Of a stretch of DNA of 64,000 nucleotides, positions 38,028-51,211 are shown one piece after another. The position numbers were made by a program, and so were the translations under genes. Below the pieces are notes generated by a model. It was not told where the DNA came from. It saw only the letters and a program-made list of their open reading frames with translations, and ran no database searches. The stretch comes from Anseranas semipalmata (lineage: Eukaryota > Chordata > Aves > Anseriformes > Anseranatidae). Within the stretch, counting starts at the first letter, position 1, and every line of letters begins with the position of its first letter. The DNA lies in contig VXAA01005247.1 of the NCBI GenBank assembly GCA_013399115.1, positions 1,329,891-1,393,890 of the forward strand. The letters are read 5' to 3'.

Positions 38028-38757
38028 GTATGTGAACGTGCACATAAGACTCACTGGAGAGCCACAGCACTACTCTGTGTGATTAGGGCTGTATTTTAGC
38101 GTTCAGCTATGCCAGGGAATAGCTATGGAAAGAGCATCACGGACATCACTTAGGGCTTTGGGGCAAATTCATCATTATGCACCCAGACATTCTGGGTGTG
38201 AGCCTGAGCTTGGTGGGGCTGGCTGTGAGCTTGATGCTGGACCCCAGGTGACTCCAGCATTCCTGCACCACAACTCCAGTATGCTCAGCTCCTGGTCCTA
38301 TGGGAAATTTAAAAGACAAAAATATAGTGAGGACAACAGCAGCTGCCATTTTCTTGGTTGTCTGTCCTTCCATTCTACCACCTGCTCTCAGCACTCATAA
38401 GAAGACCATAAAACGATTCCTAGATGTTCATTGATTTTTCTTCGTTTGCAGGGCATTCAAGCTACAGAGAGCAGAAGAGAGGACAGGTGCTGCCTGACTT
38501 CTCACTCCGTTACAGACAAAGCAATAGATGTGTGACACCCACTTCAACAGCTGTGTCCTGAGCAAAAATACTCAATTTTTATGTTCTCTGCCTATGCAAC
38601 TCCTTGCTCTTCACACTGATGAAGTGTTTTTCAAATTTATTGAAAGAGATAAGGATACCAGAGTGTGGCACTACACTGTTACATCATTTGGACATCATTG
38701 AACATGCCAGTGCAGCTTTTAGAGTTGAATTTTCCAGCCAGGAGAGAGCTTAGCTGG

Positions 38758-38788
38758 AAAAAAAATAAAAAATAAAAAAATAAAAAAA
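38758..38788. repeat. (AAAAAT)n A-rich repeat
   Basis: Runs of four to eight A separated by single T in five imperfect units. Confidence 0.85.
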
Positions 38789-39712
38789 TGTGATTGCAGT
38801 AACCCTGATTAACCAGTGCTAACCTGTGAACTTCAGAGGTTAGCAAAGGTCCATCATTTGACCCTGAAGTCTTCACAGTCCAAAGGCAATGGATACATCT
38901 CCACTGCTGACAGACTGTTACAGGAATCTAAAACCTAAATTTGTCATAATAATCAAAGCTTTAACAAAAATATACTTGGAATAACTACCCATTGAATATA
39001 TGGCCCAGGAAAATGCTCTGCAAAGTATTTTGGAGCAACACAGTCTGCCTCAGAAAGAACACACGTGCAAAATGTTTCAGCAGAAAATATTATCTCACTA
39101 GTCACAGACAGAGAGATTTGCTTCCAGAAAAGCCTGTCCATGCTTAGAAAAGTCTGCTAAGGAAACATAATGCTTCAAGAATGAGGGAACAGGGAGAAGG
39201 AGAGAAAAAAAATAGCTTTGGTTTCTCAGCCAGTTCTGAGATTGAGAAGGAAATTGGTGTAGGTCAAAAAACATACGCTTTTTCATCAACAACCAAACCT
39301 CTGCATTTAGAATAGGGACAATATGAAATGCTTCATTTAATCTAAAATAAAGTATTTTATTATGTTTTGGTTTATTTAACTCCTCAACAAAAGATCGTTT
39401 CCTATTTTAGTACTCAGATCTTCTATTAAACCAAAAATGCTGATTTGAAGCAAAAAGCTAAGAAGTTGGATCATTAAAGCATTGAAATAAAACATTTTGG
39501 TATTTCCCATGAAGTGGTTTTGAATTCTTTCTTGTTCCTATGTTTTTGATCAGGAACTATTTATAGGAGTTGACCCAAATTCTTTTCTTCCCAGCTAGCT
39601 CCTATTTTTCAACTAATTTATTAGTTGTCCAGTAAAACAGTTCCCAGTTCTAAAGGTGGCATCAGTTTAGTTATCTAAAGGAGGCAGTAAAATAACTCTT
39701 AAAAACCTCAGG

Positions 39713-39734
39713 AAAAAAAAGAAAAAAAAAAAAA
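39713..39734. repeat. A-rich run with one G
   Basis: Eight A, a G, then thirteen A. It is a low-complexity tract with no retroposon body recognised. Confidence 0.85.
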
Positions 39735-40681
39735 GAACAATGGGAAGAAGAGCCTTTCCTTACTGCACTTCTATTTTTTAAAAGGTTTCCTAAAAGGCAC
39801 TCACAATAGAACAGCCGTGTCTTCAAAATGCAGCTTCTCTTATTTGACGATATATTCCTTATTCCATGCCTGCCTGCAGGGACAGGTTTTACGCCTCATG
39901 CATGTGCTGAAGCCCAAGTGTCTGTTACGAAATCACATTAGTGCTCCTGCCCTGCTGTCCCCCAGCATGATGCTACAGGACTCACCGGCCCCTGACATTG
40001 AGATCTGGGGCTGTGTGTCCTCCTTTGCAACACATGCAACCAATTCCCAAGAATTTCTGTGCTTTTAAATGGGGACTAGCGCACTGAGTGAGGGCTTGCG
40101 TGGGAACAGCCATGTTTCTATAGCCAGCAACACAGGGCTTTGGGATAGGGGAGCCACCAAGCTTCCTCCAAGCAGATATGATAACTGAACCAGATATTCC
40201 AATCTGGACTTCACGCAGGAGCTGTGTTATAAGCTGCAGAGTACCTACCGAGGTATGCTTGCTCAGGTTTTTTACTCTGTTTTCCATCCCTACTGTTTTT
40301 CCATACTCGTGTTCCAGTTTTCAATTCAAAGTGATTTATTGGAACCAAATTCTAGCCCAGCTGCCGACACCAAATAGCACCCCAGAAGCTGGCACAAAGA
40401 CTATGTGTGGGTAATTGCTAAACTGGCAGAAGCAGGTTCTTTCATTTTAGCAGGCAGAAAGGTTTTGATATACTTCAAATTATAGAACTGCATTTTCTTC
40501 AAGAAGGAGAAAGACCTTATTGAAGTCAAAATCAAAACTCCCATTTACTTAAAAGGGCCAAAAAAGTAAAAAAAATCTAAAACTTTTGTAACTTTAAAAG
40601 GAAATCATAAGTGAGCCAGCTATCCCATTCATTTACTGGATCTGTCTGAAGAGTCTGGTCTGAGTAGCTTTTTTAACCTCC

Positions 40682-40701
40682 TTTTTTTTTTTTTTTTTTT
40701 T
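40682..40701. repeat. T homopolymer (20)
   Basis: Twenty uninterrupted T after CCTCC. It could be a minus-strand A tail, but no source element is recognisable downstream. Confidence 0.85.
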
Positions 40702-41090
40702 GAGAAGACTGAAGAAAAGAAATTACTTGCAAAGAAGGAAAGAGAATAGATGGCTATTTAAATTCTGTGGGGAAAAAAAGAAAATAATCTTTGTTTAAGG
40801 TGCAAGTCATGAAAAAATATTGTAATTTGTACTAACTCAGTCCTTACCATTTCATTAGCAAAGGTTGCCATATGCACCAGATTACTAACGATGGCTCTGT
40901 AATGGCTGCGGCACACCAAAACCCACCAAACATCGCACTAAGATTGTTTTTGGAACCACACAATGCAGCCATCACCTTGTACTGCAACTGCAGATCTGAT
41001 TAAATAATGCAAGCTGCCTCCAGACTACTGAATTTTAAAAAAGATTTGTCTATATACTCATCAATTTCATATGAAATTACAAAAAGAAAA

Positions 41091-41108
41091 AAACAAACAA
41101 ACAAACAA
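41091..41108. repeat. (CAAA)n simple repeat
   Basis: Four CAAA units after an A-rich lead-in. Confidence 0.85.
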
Positions 41109-41516
41109 GAAAAAAGAATGATTTTTTGCAAATTCATAAACAGATATTTACACCCTCGAACAACTCAATTACAGCAAGTAGGGAGAATAAGGGATTGTAT
41201 ATTACCCTACTACAGGACAATATGCACAGGACCTTGATAGAGCGCTAGATGCTGCAAATGGACAGCAACAAATATTAGGTGTCTAAAACTCCATCACAAA
41301 TCAGCTGGTAACAGCACATGAGCAAGCTTGCAATGACCTCAGCACCACTGTGCACCCTTTTATCTGCTAAACTGCTTTGTGGTAACCTCACCTCATGTCC
41401 TTGACCACACTTTTAAAACTATTTCTCTCTTGGTTTCCAAAAAGCTGACAGTCCTTCTCTGGGGCTCCTGAATATCAGAGAGATGTTTTTAAAAAAAAAA
41501 TATTAACCATTCTTTT

Positions 41517-41540
41517 CCCCCCCCCCCCTTTTTTTTTTTT
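41517..41540. repeat. C12-T12 polypyrimidine junction
   Basis: Twelve C are followed directly by twelve T. Homopurine/homopyrimidine tracts of this type can adopt non-B structures and are prone to length errors in assemblies. Confidence 0.9.
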
Positions 41541-43651
41541 ATTTGTAGGTGCAATCCATTCCTTCTTCTTACTACTGACACACAACTAAAGAGCTAAACC
41601 AACTTTGGAATATGGTATTCATTTATCACGTGAGCAGCTACAGCTTTAATTAGCCAATGGATAGTTGGCAAACAAAGGAATTACCCATGGAAGTGCATGA
41701 AATGGGAAAATTTCAAAGGATGCTGTTAAGGGTCTAGAGGGAAAGCCAGAGTTTTTTGAAAAGGAAGGATTTAAAAACCAGCACAAAACCTCAACACAAA
41801 ACAGTCTTTTGGATGTAGGTACTTTACAATTGCTGTAGGATAGATGTTGATTTGTTCATATACTCTGAATCTTCCTGCATGAATTCAATAGGATATCCTG
41901 GTGGGTTATCTAGGGAACGTAAGATTGCACCTTCCCACCTCCTGTGTTCGGTCTGCAGGTTGAAGGTATCTTTACCATGAAGTAAATATATCATGGTAAC
42001 TTCATGGGCCCAGTCTGGAGGAGGTGGGGAAAACACCTCTCCCACCATCGTGCCATCCCCTGAAATCAGGCTGGTGGTGGGCAGCTCACTTTGGAGTCTC
42101 CACTGCTTAGCAAGTGGACAACAGGACTCACACCAGCTAACCCAAGCTGGTGGAATATGGCTCCCAGGGGAATTATACTTTCCTAAATCTTCCTTAAGGG
42201 ACATTTTAATACTTGCTTAGAAGTCCCTGGAGAAAATCCACTATCAAATGCATAACACAACTACATTCAGCCTCTCTGTGTCCTTCCTCTCCTTTCATTG
42301 AGTGGCAGACTTCTCTGCCACTTCCTGACTATTTTCTAGGATGGAAGTAATTGACTGTGATATTTGTCTGTTAATTTTCCCCCTTCTCTTTGTGTGTTCT
42401 ACCCCCTCCTGCCTTTTCTACTTATACAACAAACTTTCTGAAGCAGACACTTTCTCCCGTTCTGTCTGTACTGTGTCTCAAACACAGTGTCCCATCAATG
42501 CTTGCTCTGTTGTCACAGCAGTAATAGACTTGATAATTATTTTTGGTCCATGCTATTAAAGTTACATCAGTGACATGAATGTTGAAAAACATCAAGTTGC
42601 TGGAAGAAATGTCTGTAAATATCTTAGCAGATGTCATTTGTGTGCAAGAAGCTGAGGTAAGGAGCTAAACAAGCACAAGTCTGTTTACAAAATTATGAGA
42701 ATGCTCAGAAAAGATGGAATTAGTTGGCACAGCACAAAATGGAGGTATTGTGTGCTAGATACTTGCTTCACCTATCCTGTTTTAAATCAGGGGTCATACT
42801 CCATTACCTTTTGCTCCAAGCTCCAAGTCAAATTTGATTAGGGACTAATCTGATTCCACATAATGAGAATACTATTTAGGATGCACGCTTTAAACATGGC
42901 TTTTAGTCTACAGTTTGTTAGGTTAATGAATTTAACAATTGAGATGATTCGTATGTTCTGCGGGTGGTTTGGCATGAAAGAAAATTGTAAAATGTGCAAA
43001 ACTGGCTAAAAAATGGCATTTCATGCAAAACAAGCAAATAATCATGGCTCATGCACCTGCATTTGTCCTTCATTGACATACAACATATAGTACACATATA
43101 GTTAATATTTTTCAGATGTTTTTAAAAGTACAATTAGAAAGCGTGAAATGAGGAAGACTTTCTTGGACAGATAAAATACAGCAAGAATATTTTAATTATC
43201 TGAGCAGATCTAGTAAAGGACGTTGGTGCTACAATGCCTATGTCTATAAAGTGCCTCCAAGTGAGTACAAAAACAACCCCTGCTTGGAGCACAGAGCATC
43301 TAAAATCAGTATTTTTGTCTAGCTACCCATCAGTGGACACGGGGACAGCTGTGGGACTTAACTCCCACGTACCAAATGTCCTATTCCCAGCTCCTTTCTG
43401 TGAGGTCCCACCCAAGACCCTCTCTGAACACATGCAGCCATGTCCTTTCTTTCAAGCATAGGCTCTGATCTGACTTTTAAATGCAGTTGGCAGTGTTGGA
43501 GCTTTGCCTTTTATTGCACAGCAGTTTTGTTGCTAGAGCATTCAGCCAGCAAAGCAGAGACTCGGGTGTCCTCATCACCCACCCTACCAAGCACCCTGGT
43601 CACTAACTGACAGGCAGAGCAAGCCTGTGCTGCTGGGTAGGAGAGAGAAGA

Positions 43652-43671
43652 AACTACCTCTAACTACCTCT
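43652..43671. repeat. 10-bp tandem duplication
   Basis: AACTACCTCT is repeated twice without change. Confidence 0.85.
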
Positions 43672-44226
43672 GGGAAGGTTAACAGCCCCGGATCCTGGAC
43701 CCTGCTTCAAGAAGTATTGACACATTTTATCCAGTCACTCAAGGCTTGCTGTTATAACAATGCTGGTTTACCAAAGCATTTAGGTATCCCCAGAAGTGGG
43801 TAGCTGGCTGAGGTTTCAGAGTTGCAATTTCAGACACAGGAATCTGAATTTTGCCCAAGCCTCACAGTGATGCTTAAATCCTTTATTGGATTTGTCTTTC
43901 TCGTTCCTACTGTAGGACCTGAGAGCCAATTGCTTGTCAGAGGCATTGAAGCCGAGTGGTGGGAGGGCAAAGAAACTCAAATAGCACTACAAATCAATAA
44001 GGACTTTTCTTACATTACAAGTTTGTTGCAGCACAAAGCCCTGTAATTGGATGCTGCATGTATCAGCATTCTTTTTTAAAATTTGGAGGCATTGGCAAAC
44101 AGAGCACTGGGAGATTCGGTGCTAAACTGGCTGTTCTAGAAGAAAGAAAGTTGCATTTCCCAGAGCACCACCAGGCCCTTCTAGAAAGCAGCAGCAGCAA
44201 CAAGGCCATCTAAATGATGTTGTTAC

Positions 44227-44249
44227 AAAAAGAAAAGAAAAAAAAAAAA
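44227..44249. repeat. A-rich low-complexity tract
   Basis: A-runs interrupted by single G bases and ending in thirteen A. Confidence 0.8.
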
Positions 44250-46556
44250 TCTACCATGGTTACACTGTGTCTCAATGTTCACCCTCCTGTGTTTCCTTAG
44301 AGCTCTACTGCAAAGATCATCTTGCTGCTGGCATGTCACAAACTCCTATGCTCCCCGTTCCTGTGCTCAGGGAACACGAAGTTCGCTTTTCCTCTCCTTG
44401 CTGAGTCTAAACCAAAACCTTCAGGGAGAAGTGATGGTGCCTCCAGACAGAAAGGATGACAAGTTCAAAGAAACCTGGAGGAGGGGGAACCTCTTGGCAA
44501 AGAGACACAAATCAATGCCTGGGAGGAGCTGCAAGAGGCAGTGAGACATTCCTCCTCTCTGGTTCTCACTCCTAAACACTTGTGACACTGTATGTGCCAC
44601 CTGTGGCAACCTGCCTTCACTGAAATCCATTTGCCTTTACAGCACTTTACATATCATTTACAATTACACAAGATGTCAGGTCAGCCCTCTAAGTTTTTCT
44701 GCTGCTCTGAGTGCAAGCCAGCCCAACTGTGCAAGGTGAAGAGATGCCGCCCGCCAGCCACCCCTACTGGGCACACTGTGTGCTTGTCGGGTCCACGTGG
44801 AAATACAGATATAGGACCTCAAAGGGTTTTCAGTTCTGTCACACACAAAACACAAAAGCTCAGAATTTTACTGTTCTGAAACACTGTTGTGTCATCCTAT
44901 TTAAAGGCATAAGTATTCCCTCTCACTTTGCTCTCCTGCTGAAGCAATATCTCTCTGTTAAGTGTGCACAGTATATCACTGGATTCGCCTTAGGGCAGAA
45001 ACTGTAGTGACTACATTTCCTAGCTAATGAGCATCTAAGAAAAGGCTGTACAAGGAAGAAAAAAAAGAAGCAGCAGAAATGCTTTTAGTTAAATATCAGC
45101 CATTTGATCAATCTTATTCAAGATCAATATGAGCATAAAAACATTAAGGTCCATGCTGTAACTTGCTAAGCTATGAGGAGCAGAGACGATCTGGGGTGGA
45201 TGATGCCTCTCCCACTGCCAGTACAGGATCTGTCACTCCTGAACAACCAGCTCACCCACCTGACAACCTGCTAGACATTTTATAAAAGGTACATTTATCT
45301 TGGGGTACATCCTAACTGACACAAATTTACTCAGCTGATTTTTGCCAGCTGAGGATCTTGCCTTGGAACGATGACAGCAGACCAGACTGGAGGAATATAA
45401 GGAGAAATAAACAGTTGGTGTAACTTCTGCTGTTGTCTTGAAATGCCTCAATTGAGTTTAATGGTGATTGTTTACAGTACAGAGTGCAATACCAGTCATA
45501 AAGTGGGAGAGCAAGTGAGCAGATGACAGAAAGAGAATGGATATGCATTTGGAAAGCAAGTGAACAGAATGGGATATGCATGTCTTTTTCCCAGAATACA
45601 TGGCAGAAACTAAGGTATTAATTCTCTAAACTTCTTTCCTTTGAAATACCTCCTTAGATTGATCTGATGATACTAGGATGTTATATAGTCCAGCATTTAC
45701 AGAAATAAGCTGGCAGGACTATACTAATATTAGCATTTAGGAGAAATTATCTGGTTGAGTTAGCTTTGGACACATGTGCATTCTGTTGAAAAAGCACACG
45801 AGGGGATCTTCAACAAGAAATGATCGTTGCAATGAGTACAATGCTGAAAGCGAGCACTGCTGATTGCTGGATGCTGACCAATGCATTAGAAATCACAACA
45901 ACTATAAGCTTTGTGTAGATATTTAAACATATCTATTGCTTATATCTTCACGGTTTGCTTAACACCGGCCTTCTGATTTCACCTACTCATAATAACCAAA
46001 AGAAATTTGCCAACGGTAACAAGTAACAACTGTACTTAGGCTTAGCTCCCATATTGCCACAATAATATAACCATATTAGCATCTGATGGCAGGGAAGATT
46101 TCAAGTCCCAGCACGGTGAGATAAATGTTACTAAATGTTAGACTACTGTGAAAGATTCAACAAAACATAATTACTATGATTATAGGATATAAAAAGTAAC
46201 ATCATAAAAAAGCTCACTTAATACAAAGGAGAAGACGAACAAAAAATAGATTTCTGTCTAGAGGTCCCTTTTACATGATTACAGCACATTTAGAAGTTGA
46301 TAAAAAAGCCAGGTGGTTGTATACAGAAAAGCAGAGAGAGCTGGGATTTTCATTAAGCCAGTGGTATCTCCTCACTTCTCTCCTTCCATCTGGTTCTACT
46401 GGTTTTGTTCTGGTGTGAGTTGGTTTGATGGGCCATGACCAACTTGTCCCACCACAAAGGCATTAATACAATGCATCTTTCACATAAGGAGCTTCACATG
46501 GCCCAATGTGGCATGGAGAAGGAAAAGGACTTTGAAAGGGTCCCAAGGAAACACAC

Positions 46557-46680
46557 AATCACAGAATGGTTGAGTCTGGAAGGAACCTCTGGACATCATC
46601 TAGTCCAACCCCCCTGCCAAGCACTAGCACATTGCATAGGATCGCATCCAGGCAGGTTTGGAATATCTCCAGAGAACACA
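46557..46680 (-). mobile_element. CR1 LINE fragment, 3' end, minus strand
   Basis: Read on the plus strand, ATCACAGAATGGTTGAG, then GGAAGGAACCTCTGGA, then ATCATCTAGTCCAACCCCCC is the reverse complement of the CR1 3' untranslated end. It continues as CATCCAGGCAGGTTTGGAAT, matching the region just upstream in CR1. The copy is only about 125 bases, cut at its 5' end, and more diverged than the copy at 20981. The 3' end of the element lies at the low-coordinate side. No ORF2 sequence remains. Confidence 0.9.
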
Positions 46681-47506
46681 GAAGTAGTGGGAAAACCACA
46701 CAAACAAACTTTCTGCCACAGACTATATAGAAAGATTCCTTCTTTTGGGAGATGCAGAAACCACTTTCATTAGATTTTCTGAAACTAGACCAGTGGACTG
46801 GATCCATGCATACATTGCATACAATATATCATACAGAACAGTCATGTGCATTGTATATTCAGTGTGTATTCATATGCATGTCTATATTCAGTGCTACTTT
46901 GGGATAACATTCATACGTGCATACACATCTGCTACTTGAGTGAGCATCCACTCTTCCTCTCCACAGTGGCATTCATGCCACATCTGTATTTCAGCTTTTG
47001 CCTCATTCAAGAACCAACATTTGGGACTTTTTGTGAATTGACAGGAGTGAATATTTACCAAAAAATCAAAAACTGCCAGCCATTCTTCTGATAAATTGTG
47101 TTGATATTTTCTATCTCTTTTCAGGGGAAAAGTGTACAAAGATATTCTTCCCAAGGAAATGCAAACACAGCTTGTTAAAAATAGTTTAACAACAAATATT
47201 ACATGCAGTCACAATGATATACTTTTATTTTGTCTCATCGGTTGTTCTTATCAATTACATTTTTCCTCACTGCCTTAGTCATGAGTTGCAATCAGCTCAG
47301 ACTCTGCTTTGGACAGAATTAAAAACTTGACCCAGAAAGTACTACAAAGGAAAAATGATTGCCAAAATAGTTTAAAGTTTTAAATAATGATTCCCTAAAA
47401 TAACTTATAAACAGGTCACCATCTCCTTGTGGTTAAGCTGTTTGTTATTTTTCCACTGTGGGGAGACATTTTTTGGCTAGATGAATAATGGTCTGCCCTG
47501 CCATTT

Positions 47507-47580
47507 TGAGAAACTGAAGCACAAAAAAAAGGTTTTGAAAAATACATAGAGCCTTTTTTTTTTGTGCTTCAGAGAACTCA
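47507..47580. repeat. Foldback hairpin (inverted repeat)
   Basis: CTGAAGCACAAAAAAAAGG (47514-47532) pairs with CCTTTTTTTTTTGTGCTTCAG (47552-47572), apart from two extra T. The loop is 19 bases. An outer TGAG/CTCA pair (47507, 47577) extends the stem across a small internal loop. The whole is about 74 bases, the size of a microRNA precursor or a very short foldback element. The A/T tract in the stem weakens a microRNA reading. Confidence 0.75.
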
Positions 47581-47752
47581 TACCTATGTGCACTGTAAGG
47601 GCATAGATCTGTTGTGCCGTTCACTGACTGCATGCAAGCAGTTTGAATTCAGCAGTGATACATTAAAAGAATGCATGCAAAGGATATGGTATTGTTGAAG
47701 GGAGAAGAATCAAATAAACACACTGAGTCTGTTTTCTTTATCATGAAAGGCA

Positions 47753-47769
47753 GAGGAGGAGGAGGAGGT
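47753..47769. repeat. (AGG)n simple repeat
   Basis: Five AGG/GGA units followed by TGGG, a short G-rich purine tract. Confidence 0.85.
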
Positions 47770-48586
47770 GGGTTTAAAGTCACAGAAGCAACCCTATGTA
47801 CTGCTAGGACACATGGGCTTATTTGAACCTCTGCTCTCACTGGGAGCGAGACACCGAGTGATGCTCACAGAAGAGCTTGTCTGCACCTTTAGCTACTTAA
47901 ATAATGTGGATAATCTTAGTCATCATCACCAAAACATCACATTATATTTACATGCACTGAAGACAACAGTTCTATTAAATTCATGCCAGGTACTGAACAA
48001 AAAAGAAAAGCAGAAATGAAACCCACATTTACTATCTTTGTGTATAGCACGCTCTCTGAGGGGCATTTACACAGCATGAGGAATGTCCCAAAAAGAGCCT
48101 CATTAGTGGTCTCCCACCTCCTCTGGCTGCAATTTAAGATAAGACTTCAATCATGACATGTTCACAAAGTGCCAAAGAACACAAAGCCAGAAGTTGTTAA
48201 GAAACTCACGGCATATTCATTAGCAGCCCTGAGAGAGATGTGCATTTCTCCAGCAGCTTTTCAGGCAGAAGCATGTATTGATCTCTGCAAGTTGCCTCAT
48301 TCAGAGAGGCTGCACAGCCATCCTGGTCACATCTTCTGGATGTCCTCATCTCCTGTGGAAATAACTACTCTCCTGAGAGCAGAATGTCCTGCTTTTACCA
48401 TCTTCCACCTTCAAATCTCTACAGAATTTACTTTTCATGTCTGTGCTGACAATCTAGTTACAGCAGCTTCCGTATCACCTTCCCACTCCTACTTCCCAAC
48501 TGGCAAGTCACCAAGGCCCCTTTTTTTTCCCCTAAATTATAGCCACCAAGAAGAAAAGCAGAGAGATGATGATGGGTGTCAGGTGA

Positions 48587-48634
48587 GGGCAGAGGGGGGT
48601 ATTGGGCAGGGGGCAGTTTCGGTAGGGTTTGGGG
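48587..48634 (+). other. G-quadruplex candidate
   Basis: Six G-runs of three or more (GGG, GGGGGG, GGG, GGGGG, GGG, GGGG) lie in 48 bases. The first four are separated by loops of only 4, 4 and 2 bases (48587-48613), which fits the usual rule for an intramolecular quadruplex well. It is the only such dense G-cluster in the window. A C-run ending in an undetermined base lies 26 bases further on. Confidence 0.7.
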
Positions 48635-48667
48635 TAGCTGAGCTCAGCAGTGCAGTCACACCCCCCC

Positions 48668-48668
48668 N
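48668..48668. other. Undetermined base (N) after a C-run
   Basis: The only N in the window follows seven C, close to the G-rich tract. It probably marks a sequencing or consensus problem in a structured region, so the length of the C-run is uncertain. Confidence 0.95.
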
Positions 48669-49502
48669 AAACTGCTAATGAGCTCCCAGTATAATCCTGC
48701 TGGCCTTGTAGACTAGAAATGGGGTGTCTTACTGCAGGCAGGACTTTGTTCAGGTGATAGGCCTGCCCACATCGTCATTCTGCAACCTTTGTTTTAGGCC
48801 TATTTATTCATTGTTTTGCAGCTCAGCCACATGCATTGGGACAGGGCATGGTGGGAATTTTTTACATGTACAGATGTATTTTAACTTCAGCTTTGCTTAG
48901 GACAGCAATGCTGATCACTTATCATGACTAATGATCAAATCTCAGGTAAAAGTTTCCTGGCAAAAGTGATAAAAGTCAATGAAAAAAGCTTTTACAGTCA
49001 TTCCAATTATTTTCTAAATTTGGTTCATAGGTTATAAATTAATGCTTAAGTATATTGGGGGAGTATGTGCCCTTTATTTAAACAGCAATATAGATATCAA
49101 TTAAAGGACAAATTAGTTATACCTTTTGACTTATGTGCAAAGAAGAGAATTGCTACAGTATTAAAGAGTTTTTAACTAGTGGGTAGTCTGGTAATTAGGG
49201 AGCTGTCAGAGCTTGTTATGTTATCTTGCAGCAGTTGGTGTTCAAAATACTTCTTGCCACTCATGATCTGAGTGGGATGTTGTTAATATGCAGCTACAGT
49301 CTACAAGAGTTCAAAGGGTAGAATTTAATTACGATACTGTAAATTCCTAATTTTCAATTACTATGACACTAGGGAACTACCCTTGAGAAAGGGCAGATAA
49401 AAGACATTTTGGCATTTACAAATGTATGAATAAATAGGAAGGCAAAAAGAAATAATATTTGTAGGATTGTTGTGCTTGCAAGTTTCGGAGTTACTTTTTT
49501 AA

Positions 49503-49517
49503 TTTTTTTTTTTTTTT
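49503..49517. repeat. T homopolymer (15)
   Basis: Fifteen T after TTTTTTAA. It is low complexity only. Confidence 0.8.
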
Positions 49518-51161
49518 GCTGTATTAGATTGCAAAACACAATTTTCCTCTGTCAACAGTTTTGATGCATCATTTGCAGATATTATCTCACTCTAGGCAGC
49601 AGTTTCAGGGCCACCAAAAATAATACTGTGATCTGTAGTGTATTGTAAGCCATGCACAGCTGATGGTCATGAGTTGTATACAGAAAGAAACTACCTATTC
49701 AGGGAAAAAAAAAATCTGATATGGAAACAAATGCCCAGCTACTTTGGTAGTCTCACTTATTGTTGAATCCACAAGATCATCTAGGCTGGTGATACCTAAA
49801 TTCTGGGGAGCAGGCCTTTCTCTGCCTCCCAGTTTTATCACTGGTCATCACTAACCTCACCACCAAACTCAGCTGGGAGTGGGATAGGAATGACCCAGCT
49901 TCCCCACCAGCTGACTTCCCCCTGGAGGATGTGGACCACAGTGGAAACAATGGATCAGAGAAGCTCCTTCCTTCCTGATGCTCCGTTACTAACTGTAGCT
50001 CACTGAATATGCACATGATGGCACACAAGAAAACTCTTGTACTAAAGATCATGTAATTCATAAGATAGAGTACAAGGGACTCTTCTGAAGTCAATGTTAA
50101 TATATGAGGCAGAAAAATAGAGGGAGAAAAATTGCCTGGATAAAATAATTAGATAAAAAAAGCAAATGACTTCTGCCCTGTAAGCAGTGCTTGCATTCTC
50201 TTCAGGAGGGACAACACCAAACATTGTCCCTCTGTAGCCTCTCTCACCAGAGAGCATTATCCTTGCGCTACTCTTAACGGCACAGCACATTATACATCAC
50301 TTACGAGTATACCAAATGCATTTTGTCAGCCTGGTTTTCTCTCCACCATTTTCACAGGTGCCAACACAAATGTTCACCTTAGGGCAGCACAGCTCAATGC
50401 AGGACCTTAAATATAAACCTCTCTCTCGTGCCAACGGTGCAGAGAGAAGCTGCTCACCCTCATCCACATTCAGGGCCATGCACTGTAAAGCACGCAGTGA
50501 GGTGGGGTGCGGGCTGGGGCTCACCTGTCACCTTTGCCCAGAGCAGAAGTTTTTCAGTTTCTCTTGTCCTGGAGTTATCATAGGCAGCTCTGAAAAAACC
50601 CTTAGCAGAAGGATAACAAGCAAATTCCCTCACATGAAAGGGAAATAGGAAACACTCCGTGACCCCAGGATATTTCTTTTATCACTGAGGAGCACCAGTG
50701 GCTTGCCTTTTGGACTTACAGTCGAGTTGCTGCAGCTTAACAAGTTACAGCAGGCTAGCAGAGGTGCACCAACCTCTGACATGCACGCTTTGTGCCTGTG
50801 GCAAATGCCAGACATGCAACTTACCTTACACCTTAGGGGAACAGCTTTCAGGAGAAGTCGTGTTTGCCAGGAAGGCTGTAGATAGTTACACTGGGTTTCT
50901 GTTTCAGTGGGAAAATGGCCCCTTGCCTGCAGACCCTGACCTTCCAGAGCTGCTGTGGGCTTGCATTCCCGCTGTTGGTGCAGTTCTGAATACCAGGGCT
51001 AAGAGTTTCGCAGCTCCCAGTAAGATGGAGCAAGAACAAACTAACGGAAAACTCCATGTTCCTCTTGGAAACGGCAGGTGATTGTCTTTTATGATGGTCT
51101 TTACGCCAACTTTCACAAACACCACTATTCAAGGGACTGCAGCAGAAATTGTATTTGTGGG

Positions 51162-51211
51162 CGTTTCCTACAAACCTACAAAATTTCGTTTCCTACCAAA
51201 CCTACAAAATA
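51162..51211. repeat. 25-bp tandem duplication
   Basis: Two adjacent copies of CGTTTCCTAC(C)AAACCTACAAAA lie at 51162 and 51187. They differ by a single inserted C and the last bases. Confidence 0.85.

Larger units (their letters stand above)
38040..46550. other. Non-coding stretch, no gene recognised
   Basis: Contains several A/T homopolymers and one C-run joined to a T-run. There is a minus-strand open frame of 126 codons at 41824-42204. A plus-strand frame of about 58 codons near 43156-43325 contains GRWCYNAYVYKVPPSEYK and lacks an ATG. Neither resembles a known family. A 10-bp tandem duplication lies at 43652. Confidence 0.55.

Noticed and set aside
41824..42204. 126-codon open frame, minus strand
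   Set aside because: It looks somewhat protein-like but matches no family I know and has no splice sites or codon signal strong enough to call.
43156..43325. 58-codon frame without ATG around GRWCYNAYVYKVPPSEYK, with a GTGAGT inside
   Set aside because: The acceptor is weak (ATTATCTGAGCAG), the frame reads straight through the donor, and no homologue is recognised.
48169..48678. Longest open frame in the window (169 codons, plus strand)
   Set aside because: It shows no known motif, spans the G-rich tract and an N, and has no splice or promoter support. Its length is near what chance gives for six frames over 64 kb.
49771..49800. GATCATCTAGG, similar to the CR1 3' region
   Set aside because: The match is about 11 bases and the flanks do not continue it.
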